A stretch of DNA of 64,000 bases from positions 10,172-74,171 of the forward strand of contig CABIZF010000015.1 in the NCBI GenBank assembly GCA_902363135.1, written 5' to 3'. The notes beneath the pieces are model-generated. The model ran no database searches. It was not told the DNA's origin and was given only the letters and a program-made list of their open reading frames with translations. Position 1 is the first letter of the stretch; every line of letters begins with the position of its first letter. Below are positions 55,072 to 62,003 of this stretch, in pieces. The stretch comes from Lachnospiraceae bacterium. Its GTDB lineage: Bacteria > Bacillota > Clostridia > Lachnospirales > Lachnospiraceae. A program made the position numbers and the translations under genes.

Positions 55072-55359
55072 AGACACCTCCTGCTTTCTTTTCTGATTCC
55101 CGCAGACAACGGATCATACGCTACGCTGCGGGACGATATCTGATTTTATAGCAATTCCATAAATTACTACAAACAATCCAGTCCATCATAGCGTGAAGTC
55201 CTGCGTCAGACAAGCCACCCGCCGTATCAAAGTAGATACTTGCGTCGTTTTCGCTAGTCTTGACTAATCCTTATTTAGAATAGCCGTTTTATACGATTTT
55301 TTCAAGAGGATTTTTACTTTTCGCGGAGGTTTTTTGCTTTAGAGGACGTAAATTTCTGT
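55072..55359. other. Leader and intergenic region upstream of the ZIP gene
   Basis: No intact gene. On the minus strand, positions 55121-55272 contain a stop-free reading of about 50 codons that looks protein-like (see separate entry). I looked for a metal riboswitch and saw no known consensus. Confidence 0.4.
55121..55272 (-). pseudogene. Possible gene fragment upstream of the ZIP transporter
   Basis: A reading of about 49 codons includes KTSENDASIYFDTAGG and LSDAGLHAMMDWIVCSNLW and ends at TAG. The composition is that of a normal folded protein, but there is no start codon with a ribosome binding site at its beginning; internal ATG codons would give only about 22 residues. It may be the tail of a deleted gene. 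Family not recognised. Confidence 0.3.
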
Positions 55360-55397
55360 AAAAAAATCCCCGAAACAACGCATGCTGCTCCGGGAAT
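55360..55397 (-). terminator. Terminator of the truncated gene at 55415-55566
   Basis: On the minus strand ATTCCCGGAGCAGC and GTTGTTTCGGGGAT pair with G-T wobbles around ATGC and are followed by seven T. It lies about 18 bp after the stop codon of the gene fragment, so the fragment kept its original terminator. Confidence 0.7.
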
Positions 55398-55414
55398 CTC
55401 TTCATTCTCCAATG

Positions 55415-55566
55415 TCAAACAAATTCCTGATTATATTCATCTATATACGGTTGAATTTTCTCTCTAAAATCGACATAATCCTGATTGACATCATCGTAAA
55501 ATTCACCAAAATAAGCCGGCTCTCCAGTCAGATCCCATTCCTTGTTTGCCTCGTCTGTATACCGAG
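55415..55566 (-). pseudogene. 3' fragment of an unknown gene, truncated at repeat A3
   Basis: About 50 codons reading RYTDEANKEWDLTGEPAYFG, then EFYDDVNQDYVDFREKIQPY, and ending IDEYNQEFV-stop. The acidic, tyrosine-rich text, its own terminator and the abrupt end at the edge of an A repeat show the tail of a once intact gene whose 5' part is gone. Family not recognised. Confidence 0.55.
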
Positions 55567-55567
55567 T

Positions 55568-55752
55568 AAAGCGGACATTCGCAATCCATCCCTGCAGCTC
55601 TGCTGACAGGGCCTAGCTTCGCTACTTGCTCATGAACGCAGTCTCTTCGCGATCTGTCAGTGGGAGCTTTCAACTCCCACTGACATAAGCATCCCCCTCA
55701 TCCGCCGCTTAGTGCTCCGCGCACTTGAAGCGGGGGAATGCTTATCTGCGTT
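55568..55752 (+). repeat. A-family structured repeat, copy 3 (long form)
   Basis: 185 bp. It contains an extra block of about 28 bp near the left end (ATCCCTGCAGCTCTGCTGAC AGGGCCTAG) with its own CCCTG/CAGGG pair; apart from this it is almost identical to A2, with the 11-bp hairpin intact. It separates a truncated minus-strand gene from a truncated plus-strand integrase tail, so a deletion or recombination occurred at or around it. Confidence 0.8.
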
Positions 55753-55753
55753 A

Positions 55754-55852
55754 AAGGAAATGGTTGGTCATTCCATACAAGATATAACTGAATCTACGTA
55801 CACGGTTCGTGATGTAGAATGGCTCAGAGCCGAGAATTGGGTAGGAGGCTGA
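55754..55852 (+). pseudogene. Tyrosine integrase, C-terminal fragment
   Basis: 33 codons: KEMVGHSIQDITESTYTVRD, then VEWLRAENWVGG and TGA. It aligns with the end of the integrase at 57770-58567 (LAGHKITDVTEAVYTIRDIEWLRDE), including the catalytic His of the GH motif and the nucleophilic Tyr. It is the tail of a second, related phage- or ICE-type integrase, cut off at repeat A3. Confidence 0.75.
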
Positions 55853-55855
55853 CCA

Positions 55856-56168
55856 TTAGTTAGTTGGCCAGCCAACCACACACTGCTTCAGGTCTGCCTT
55901 CCACTTTTCGTAGTCGTTTACCATTCTTCTGTTGGTGAGCTCCCTGACCCTTGCTTTCATCTTTGCCTTGGATTTGGCGTGAACTCGCAGGGCAAACCCT
56001 TTCCTGCCTTTGTAGAAGCCATATCCCAGAAATTTTATCTTTCCGGCATATGCCACTGCCGTTTTCTCCCGGTTCACCTTCAGAAACAATTTCTTCTCGA
56101 TAAAAGGAACGATGTGTTCCAAGGTTTGATCCGCACCGGCTTTGCTTCCGCAGAAGATTTTCCTTTAT
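55856..56168 (-). pseudogene. Group II intron reverse transcriptase/maturase fragment
   Basis: About 104 codons from IFCGSKAGADQTLEHIVPF through VNREKTAVAYAGKIKFLGYG to LKQCVVGW. This is the region from just after the RT YADD motif, through the end of the RT palm, into the start of the maturase (X) domain of group II intron-encoded proteins. Both ends are missing: the catalytic YADD and fingers upstream, most of the maturase domain downstream. No intron RNA domains V/VI were recognised. Its end is 3 bp from the integrase fragment. Confidence 0.75.
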
Positions 56169-56327
56169 TTTAAGGCTTTGCGCATTTGTATTTTATCCTC
56201 ATTTGAGTGTGGACAATGTAGAAAACTCGATTTTACGAACATTGGATTTACTGGTTGACTTTTTGTCTGATACGCATATACTGAAAACAGCTAAGGGTAA
56301 TGACGATTATCCAATGAGCAAAACGAA

Positions 56328-56358
56328 AACCCCGGAGATGGATCATATCTCTGGGGTT
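56328..56358 (-). terminator. Terminator of the toxin-antitoxin operon
   Basis: AACCCCAGAGAT-ATGATCC-ATCTCCGGGGTT followed by TTCGTTTT on the minus strand, about 10 bp after the toxin stop codon. On the plus strand the T tract is also usable (TTCTTTCTTT), so it may be bidirectional. Confidence 0.75.
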
Positions 56359-56368
56359 CTTTCTTTGG

Positions 56369-56740
56369 TCAAAGTGCTTCATCAATCAGTTTCTTCTGGA
56401 ACTCTTCTACTAATGTGATCACTTCAACATAAGCATCTGGATATTCATTTTTAAAATCCGTAATCTGATCTGCAAGCTCACCTATATTTGCAATAGATTG
56501 TTTATGTGCCCTGATATAAGATATAGCCTTCAGCGAAAGCTTCGGATAATCTGTAACTTGCATCTCAAAATCATACTTCTGATCGATATGCTCTTGGCGT
56601 GTCACTCTCGATATTGGAAGGACAACATAATCACTTTCATCGGCCTTTCCGATAATAAGCACTGGGCGCTTTTTAAATGCCATCCTGTGTGCCGAACTAT
56701 CGTAATATTTAAAAATGGCCCAATACGCTTCGCCTATCAT
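56369..56740 (-). CDS. PemK/MazF-like toxin
   Basis: 123 residues. The N-terminal GEAYWAIFKYYDSSAHRMAFKKRPVLIIG-type segment (G-x-Y/W-A ... KKRPVLI; about 3-31) and VVLPISRVTRQE (about 39-50) match the SH3-like barrel of PemK/MazF toxins, which are ribosome-independent or -linked endoribonucleases. The C-terminal helices are longer than in MazF. It overlaps the Panacea-domain gene by 4 bp (ATGA), so antitoxin and toxin are translationally coupled. Toxicity is inferred from fold and context. Confidence 0.8.
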   Translation of the reverse strand: MIGEAYWAIFKYYDSSAHRMAFKKRPVLIIGKADESDYVVLPISRVTRQEHIDQKYDFEMQVTDYPKLSLKAISYIRAHKQSIANIGELADQITDFKNEYPDAYVEVITLVEEFQKKLIDEAL

Positions 56741-57231
56741 TGAGCTACCCCCGCATCTTCAAATTCGTCATAGTACATATCGTACATGGAATCGTACGGT
56801 CTTACCTTTTCAGCATCTTTTCTTATATCATCAATAGATAGTGGCTCGCTTCCGTTTTCTCCTGCTGCTAAGTTTTTCCTTGCATTCCGCCACGAAATCT
56901 CTTTATGTGATATTTCGCTCAGTTTCCACGATGCCAAACCTCCGTACTGAAGTATTACGTTTTTCGCAATATATGATGCCTCTGCTGACAAGCTCTTCTT
57001 ATTCTCGTAATACATTCCATCTTCCGTGTACAACGCACGCACTTCTTTTGATACGGGACCGTATTTCCAACCCTCAAACACTTCTGGAAACATCGGTTCA
57101 TTTGTAATTGCAAGACTCTCTCTCTGCGAAAGATAGAGCAACTTGTGCAGTTTCATCTCGTCAATTACTTCTCCGGACTGCCGCTTGTATTCATCATATA
57201 TATACTGAGCAACGTCTATAATTCTCTCCAT
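56737..57231 (-). CDS. Panacea-domain (DUF4065/SocA-like) antitoxin
   Basis: 164 residues. The Panacea core is clear: VAQYIYDEYKRQSGEVIDEM, KLHKLLYLSQRESLAITNEP, then FEGWKYGPVSKEVRALY (about 55-71). Panacea proteins are antitoxins that neutralise many unrelated toxins; related SocA is a proteolytic adaptor. Here the partner gene encodes a PemK/MazF-like toxin. A C-terminal acidic tail (YDSMYDMYYDEFEDAGVAQ) may bind the toxin. Start ATG 57231 behind AAGGAGG; the longer frame to 57318 runs through a terminator hairpin and is rejected. Confidence 0.85.
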   Translation of the reverse strand: MERIIDVAQYIYDEYKRQSGEVIDEMKLHKLLYLSQRESLAITNEPMFPEVFEGWKYGPVSKEVRALYTEDGMYYENKKSLSAEASYIAKNVILQYGGLASWKLSEISHKEISWRNARKNLAAGENGSEPLSIDDIRKDAEKVRPYDSMYDMYYDEFEDAGVAQ

Positions 57232-57265
57232 GACTGCACCTCCTTTTATTACGCACAATATGATA

Positions 57266-57289
57266 CAAAAAAATCCGCCTCTCGGCGGT
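57266..57289 (-). terminator. Terminator/attenuator in the leader of the TA operon
   Basis: CCGCC-GAGA-GGCGG followed by seven T on the minus strand, between the promoter at 57378-57406 and the antitoxin start codon. A perfect intrinsic terminator inside a leader suggests attenuation, or insulation from upstream transcription. Confidence 0.7.
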
Positions 57290-57377
57290 TTCCCACGGCC
57301 GGTGTTCTTGCATAACACTTAAACGTTAATGTTAATTCGGTTACATGGGTGTACAGCGTAACTCTACCTGCACGTAT

Positions 57378-57406
57378 ATTTTATGATACTCCATGGATTT
57401 TGTCAA
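57378..57406 (-). promoter_or_regulatory. Consensus promoter of the Panacea toxin-antitoxin operon
   Basis: TTGACA, 17 bp, TAAAAT on the minus strand, about 140 bp before the antitoxin start. The leader holds AACATTAACGTTTAA, a near-palindrome that could be an operator, then the terminator hairpin at 57266-57289. Confidence 0.75.
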
Positions 57407-57473
57407 CAGTTTTGCTCGCAAAATCTGTTTATCCTTGTTTATACGTTACTGTTCAGAGGCTAACTGGACTTAA

Positions 57474-57520
57474 GAAAATCGATGGTGTAAACTGGGAAAC
57501 AGCTAAAGCCATCGATTTTC
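57474..57520. terminator. Bidirectional terminator-like hairpin
   Basis: Perfect 12-bp stem GAAAATCGATGG / CCATCGATTTTC around a 23-nt loop, T-rich on both sides. The stop codon of the coiled-coil fragment at 57503-57760 lies within it. Confidence 0.6.
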
Positions 57521-57760
57521 TTTATCCAAATATTCTGGATACTCTGTTGAACGCAGATAAGCATCCATCATTTGCTGTAAAAGCGCTTCCTGCGTCTGAC
57601 ACAGTTCTTCCTGAATATGGTATGCTTTTGTCAGTGTAGAAACGCATTCTTCTAAATATTGGTTTCTATCTTTTAATATCTGGATCGTTTCACCTTGCTT
57701 TTTGATGAGCAGGTTCTGGTTTTTAAATGCATCATTGCTGCCTAGAGATATTGCCACGCC
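57503..57760 (-). pseudogene. Coiled-coil protein C-terminal fragment
   Basis: The protein-like part reads NQNLLIKKQGETIQILKDRN, then QYLEECVSTLTKAYHIQEEL and QTQEALLQQMMDAYLRSTE, ending at a stop in the hairpin. About 75 residues of coiled coil remain. The open frame continues upstream to 57835, but that part is antisense to the integrase and is not protein-like, so the gene is cut at about 57760. Family not recognised; possibly the tail of a mobile-element regulator. Confidence 0.45.
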
Positions 57761-57769
57761 ATACAGGGG

Positions 57770-58567
57770 ATGCGTGTAAAGGATCTGCGCGCCCGCCACA
57801 TAAAAGGAATCATGGAAGACGGATATGTAATTCAAGACCAGGGCAAGGACGCCGGGGCTAAGGTGCCTGCATCTCCGGGAACGAAATCCAGAATAAAATC
57901 CATGTTCAACCTAATGCTGGACTATGCCATGGAATATGATCTTGTCTCGAAAAACTATGCTCGTACCTGTGAACTTTCAAATGACATCATCAAAGAAAAG
58001 GAAGATGCAAAGCGTGGCCATATTAACTTCAATGATTCTGAGATGGAAGCCCTTTGGAATGCTGTTGGCAACATTAAATTCGCCGACTGGTTGCTTATAC
58101 AGTGTTATATGGGATGGCGTCCCCAAGAAATGGGGCTCTTGGAATTAAAAGACGTTGACTTGGAAAAGTGGTGTATTACCGGCGGTATGAAGACCGAGGC
58201 TGGCAAACACCGTACCATCCCGATCCACACTCGTATTCGGGACCTTGTAAAAAGAAGTTATGACGAAGCAGTTTCTCTTGGAAGTGACCGCCTCTTTAAT
58301 GACCCGGAGGCTACCAAGGGCGGTATGAGAACCACCTATGATAAATACGCTGGACGTTTTAACAAGGTCGTTACCGCACTGCACCTTCGTTCCGAGCATC
58401 GGCCGCATGATCCCCGAACAACATTCATTACAATGGCGAAAAAGGCAGGCGTAGATGAGTACGTTGTGAAACGTCTTGCCGGTCACAAGATCACAGACGT
58501 AACCGAGGCGGTCTATACAATCCGTGATATTGAATGGCTCAGAGACGAGATAGAAAAAATGCCGTAA
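57770..58567 (+). CDS. Tyrosine-type site-specific integrase, N-terminally truncated
   Basis: 265 residues. A core-binding remnant (about 1-85; LRARHIKGIMEDGYVIQDQG, PGTKSRIKSMFNLMLDYAM) precedes a complete catalytic domain (about 90-265). All catalytic residues are seen: Arg in YMGWRPQEMG, Lys in KTEAGKHR, His and Arg in HRPHDPRTTF, His in LAGHKITD and Tyr in AVYTIRD. Relatives in phages and ICEs of Clostridia have about 100 more N-terminal residues (arm-binding domain); here the sequence joins the opposite-strand coiled-coil fragment at about 57760, so the gene is truncated and probably inactive in vivo for lack of a normal start. Its tail is homologous to 55754-55852. Confidence 0.8.
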   Translation: MRVKDLRARHIKGIMEDGYVIQDQGKDAGAKVPASPGTKSRIKSMFNLMLDYAMEYDLVSKNYARTCELSNDIIKEKEDAKRGHINFNDSEMEALWNAVGNIKFADWLLIQCYMGWRPQEMGLLELKDVDLEKWCITGGMKTEAGKHRTIPIHTRIRDLVKRSYDEAVSLGSDRLFNDPEATKGGMRTTYDKYAGRFNKVVTALHLRSEHRPHDPRTTFITMAKKAGVDEYVVKRLAGHKITDVTEAVYTIRDIEWLRDEIEKMP

Positions 58568-58592
58568 CCCTTGTGGTTGCGGCTTTTCTTTT
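58562..58592 (+). terminator. Terminator after the integrase
   Basis: CCGTAACC-CTTGT-GGTTGCGG followed by CTTTTCTTTTC on the plus strand; it overlaps the integrase stop codon. Confidence 0.65.
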
Positions 58593-58723
58593 CCTGTGAT
58601 CGGTTCTTCTTTTTGTTTCCTTCGCTCTGTTACCTACTTGTTACCTACCTGTTGCCTATCTTGCCATTTTCAAGACTTCTCACGCTGTCTCAAATTGCAT
58701 CTTCTTTTTACGATTAAAATTAA

Positions 58724-58756
58724 GAAAAGTACCGTAGCCCTTGGAACTACGGTACT
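58724..58756 (-). terminator. Terminator after the GGGtGRT gene
   Basis: AGTACCGTAG and CTACGGTACT form a perfect 10-bp stem around 9 nt and are followed on the minus strand by TTTTCTTAATTTT, about 38 bp after the stop codon. Confidence 0.8.
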
Positions 58757-58793
58757 TTCAAGGTTTGTTGACTCTTTAATTAAAAAGGTTTGA

Positions 58794-59804
58794 TTAGAAC
58801 TTACCAGCGTCTGCAGCTTCCTGTACGGAAACAGCTACGGAAACGGTCATACCAACCATCGGGTTGTTACCTGCACCGATCAGGCCCATCATCTCTACGT
58901 GAGCCGGTACGGAAGAGGATCCTGCGAACTGTGCATCGGAATGCATACGGCCAAGGGTATCGGTCATTCCATAGGAAGCCGGGCCAGCTGCCATGTTGTC
59001 CGGATGAAGGGTACGTCCTGTACCACCGCCGGATGCAACAGAGAAGTACTTCTTGCCAGCCTCAAGGCGCTCTTTCTTGTAAGTGCCTGCTACCGGATGC
59101 TGGAAACGGGTCGGGTTCGTGGAGTTTCCGGTGATGGAAACGTCTACGTTTTCCTTCCACATGATTGCAACACCTTCCGGAACGCTGTTTGCGCCGTAGC
59201 AGTTAACCTTTGCACGAAGTCCCTCAGAGTAAGACTTTCTGGAAACCTCTTTTACCGTGTTGGTGTACGGATCATACTCAGTCTCAACGAAGGTAAAGCC
59301 GTTGATACGGGAGATGATCTGTGCAGCGTCTTTTCCAAGACCGTTCAGGATAACGCGCAGCGGCTTGGTACGAACCTTGTTTGCCTTCTCTGCGATACCG
59401 ATTGCACCCTCAGCTGCTGCGAAGGACTCATGACCTGCAAGAAATGCGAAGCACTCAGTCTCCTCCTCGAGCAGCATCTTGCCGAGGTTACCATGGCCAA
59501 GACCTACCTTACGGGTGTCTGCAACGGAACCCGGGATACAGAATGCCTGAAGTCCCTCACCGATCGCTGCTGCTGCGTCAGAAGCCTTTCTGCAGCCCTT
59601 CTTGATTGCAATTGCTGCACCTGTAATGTATGCCCAGCATGCATTCTCGAAGCAGATCGGCTGAATGCCCTTGATCTGATTGTATACATCAAGACCAGCA
59701 TCCTTTGTAATCTTCTCTGCCTCTTCAAGAGAAGCGATACCATAGCTGTTCAGAACAGCATTGATCTGGTCAATACGTCTTTCATATGATTCAAATAAAG
59801 CCAT
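58794..59804 (-). CDS. GGGtGRT family protein
   Basis: 336 residues, full length for the GGGtGRT family, named for the motif seen here as FSVASGGGTGRTLHPDNMAA (about 257-276). Other marks are a conserved HGNLGKMLLEEETECFAFLAGHES segment (about 102-125, shown in part) and MVGMTVSVAVSVQEAADAGKF at the C-terminus. The biochemical role is not established. It is the second gene of a pair with a NifU-like scaffold (19 bp apart), a linkage I recall as common in Lachnospiraceae, suggesting an Fe-S-related function. Start ATG 59804 behind GAGGAGG. Confidence 0.92.
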   Translation of the reverse strand: MALFESYERRIDQINAVLNSYGIASLEEAEKITKDAGLDVYNQIKGIQPICFENACWAYITGAAIAIKKGCRKASDAAAAIGEGLQAFCIPGSVADTRKVGLGHGNLGKMLLEEETECFAFLAGHESFAAAEGAIGIAEKANKVRTKPLRVILNGLGKDAAQIISRINGFTFVETEYDPYTNTVKEVSRKSYSEGLRAKVNCYGANSVPEGVAIMWKENVDVSITGNSTNPTRFQHPVAGTYKKERLEAGKKYFSVASGGGTGRTLHPDNMAAGPASYGMTDTLGRMHSDAQFAGSSSVPAHVEMMGLIGAGNNPMVGMTVSVAVSVQEAADAGKF

Positions 59805-59822
59805 TTTATGTTACCTCCTCAA

Positions 59823-60515
59823 TTATTCTTTTCTCGGGTCAATAATCTTAACAGCATCTGCCACACGGCCATACTGTCCTTTTGCCTTTTCCCATGCAGT
59901 GTTCGGATCATCACCCTTCTTGATGAAGTCAGTCATCTTTCCGAGAGATACGAACTGATAACCAATGATCTGATCGTCTGCATCCAGAGCGATTCCGGTA
60001 ACATATCCTTCTGCCATCTCAAGGTAACGCGGTCCCTTCTTGAGTGTACCGTACATCGTACCTACCTGAGAGCGAAGTCCCTTTCCAAGGTCCTCAAGTC
60101 CTGCGCCGACTGCAAGTCCGTCTTCGGAGAATGCAGACTGGCTTCTGCCGTAAACGATCTGCAGGAAGAGCTCTCTCATAGCAGTGTTGATTGCATCACA
60201 TACGAGGTCGGTATTCAGTGCCTCCAGAACGGTCAGACCCGGCAGGATCTCAGATGCCATAGCTGCGGAATGAGTCATTCCGGAACATCCGATCGTCTCT
60301 ACCAGAGCCTCCTGGATGATACCTTCCTTTACATTCAGGGAAAGCTTACATGCACCCTGCTGCGGTGCACACCAGCCTACGCCGTGTGTAAATCCGGAAA
60401 TGTCCTTGATTTCCTTTGCCTGAACCCATTTTGCTTCTTCCGGGATCGGAGCTGCGCCATGGTGAACGCCCTGTGCCACTGGGCACATTTCTTCTACTTC
60501 GCGTGAATAAATCAT
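59823..60515 (-). CDS. NifU/IscU-like iron-sulfur scaffold protein
   Basis: 230 residues. A NifU_N-type domain is indicated by VETIGCSGMTHSAAMASEIL (about 83-102, first Cys ligand region) and TDLVCDAINTAMRELFLQI (about 112-130). An earlier GVGWCAPQQGACKLSL adds two Cys. It is longer than IscU/SufU (about 150 residues) by a C-terminal domain. It probably assembles or delivers Fe-S clusters, possibly to the GGGtGRT protein. Start at ATG 60515 behind AAGGAG, not the longer frame to 60605. Confidence 0.85.
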   Translation of the reverse strand: MIYSREVEEMCPVAQGVHHGAAPIPEEAKWVQAKEIKDISGFTHGVGWCAPQQGACKLSLNVKEGIIQEALVETIGCSGMTHSAAMASEILPGLTVLEALNTDLVCDAINTAMRELFLQIVYGRSQSAFSEDGLAVGAGLEDLGKGLRSQVGTMYGTLKKGPRYLEMAEGYVTGIALDADDQIIGYQFVSLGKMTDFIKKGDDPNTAWEKAKGQYGRVADAVKIIDPRKE

Positions 60516-60739
60516 TTTAAAACTCCTTTCAGCTGTAAATTTGTTTACCCTGTATTTTCTCATAAATCGACAGATTCGTCCAGAGCTTTTTCCAAAAATC
60601 TGCAAAGGTTCGGCAAGTATCTCATCCGGATCCCTCTGTCAATTTACAGACGTATGTCATTCCGGTACTTCTGATACCGGGCTGCAAAAGCTCGGATATC
60701 CACGCGCTGCTGACACGCAGATATCCTGTTCTTTACTAA

Positions 60740-61756
60740 TTAATCGTTGTATCCATTCGGATTCATGGACTGCCATCTCCACGAATCTGCGCACATCTCG
60801 TCGATGCCGTACTCTGCTACCCAGCCAAGCTCCCGCTTTGCCTTCTCCGGTGCACAGTAGCAGGTCGCAATATCACCTGCACGGCGCGGCTTGATCTCAT
60901 ACGGAAGTGTCTTACCACATGCCTTTTCAAATGCATGCAGTACCTGCAGCACGCTGTATCCGTGACCGGTACCAAGATTGTAAATGCGGACCTCCGGCGC
61001 AGCTTCAAGCTTCTGGACTGCCTTTACATGGCCTCTTGCCAAATCTACTACATGGATGTAATCGCGCACACCGGTACCGTCCGGCGTATCATAATCGTCG
61101 CCGAACACGCCAAGCTTCTGAAGCTTGCCCACAGCTACCTGAGCGATGTACGGAAGCAGATTGTTCGGAATGCCCTTCGGATCCTCGCCGATGAGTCCGG
61201 ACTTGTGCGCACCAATCGGATTGAAATAACGAAGCAATACGACATTCCACTCCGGGTCAGATACGTGCAGATCGGTCAGGATCTGCTCCAGCATTCCCTT
61301 TGTCTGTCCGTACGGATTCGTAATCTTGCCCTTCGGGCATTCTTCTGTGATCGGTACAAAAGCCGGATCTCCGTATACAGTTGCGGAGGAGCTGAAAATC
61401 AGCTTCTTTACACCATGATGCCGCATGACATCACAGAGATTTAATGTACCGGTAATATTGTTGTGATAATACTCCAGTGGCTTCTGCACGGACTCTCCGA
61501 CTGCCTTATATCCCGCAAAATGAATGACCGAATCAATGGACTCCTTCTCAAAAATTGCGTTCATCGCGTCCTTATCCAGCATATCTACATTATAAAATGT
61601 CAGCTTCTTGCCCGTGATCTGCTCTACACGCTCCAATGCCTTCTCACTGGCATTATAGAGATTGTCCATTACTACTACTTCATAGCCGCTGTTCAGCAGC
61701 TCTACGCATGTATGGCTGCCGATATATCCGGCGCCGCCGGTTACTAAAATTGCCAT
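60740..61756 (-). CDS. galE: UDP-glucose 4-epimerase
   Basis: 338 residues, standard GalE length. The NAD-binding motif VTGGAGYIGSHTCVELLNSG opens the protein; the catalytic triad is visible as Ser in IFSSSATVYG and Tyr-x3-Lys in NPYGQTKGMLE; LRYFNPIGAHKSGLIGEDP is the conserved substrate loop. It interconverts UDP-glucose and UDP-galactose, so it can supply UDP-Gal for the surface glycan locus. The start is ATG 61756 behind AGGAGG; a longer open frame to 61924 has no such site. Confidence 0.95.
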   Translation of the reverse strand: MAILVTGGAGYIGSHTCVELLNSGYEVVVMDNLYNASEKALERVEQITGKKLTFYNVDMLDKDAMNAIFEKESIDSVIHFAGYKAVGESVQKPLEYYHNNITGTLNLCDVMRHHGVKKLIFSSSATVYGDPAFVPITEECPKGKITNPYGQTKGMLEQILTDLHVSDPEWNVVLLRYFNPIGAHKSGLIGEDPKGIPNNLLPYIAQVAVGKLQKLGVFGDDYDTPDGTGVRDYIHVVDLARGHVKAVQKLEAAPEVRIYNLGTGHGYSVLQVLHAFEKACGKTLPYEIKPRRAGDIATCYCAPEKAKRELGWVAEYGIDEMCADSWRWQSMNPNGYND

Positions 61757-62003
61757 GCCAAGCCCTCCTGTGTCTATGCACTTGTGCATACTTAATGTCT
61801 GTGCGGAAACTGTTTCCACACCACGTCCATTATACGAAGAAAGAACAGGTTTGTAAAGGAAAGAGTACGAATTTTTTCTGATCCGGTCGAAAACGGGTCG
61901 CTCAGACAGGAAAGTTCCGTGCACTCGATTTCAAATTGTGTTATGATGATAGTCATAAATACTTAATACGCTTACGTCATCATCATAGAAGGAACATGAT
62001 ATT

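Noticed and set aside
55856..56168. Intact group II intron or retron/DGR reverse transcriptase
   Set aside because: The YADD catalytic core, the N-terminal fingers and most of the maturase domain are missing, and no intron RNA domains were recognised.
57232..57318. N-terminal extension of the Panacea protein
   Set aside because: It would be translated through the leader terminator hairpin, while a strong AAGGAGG site marks the ATG at 57231.
57349..57639. Plus-strand frame of 96 codons between the TA operon and the integrase
   Set aside because: It runs through a perfect hairpin and is antisense to the more protein-like coiled-coil fragment.
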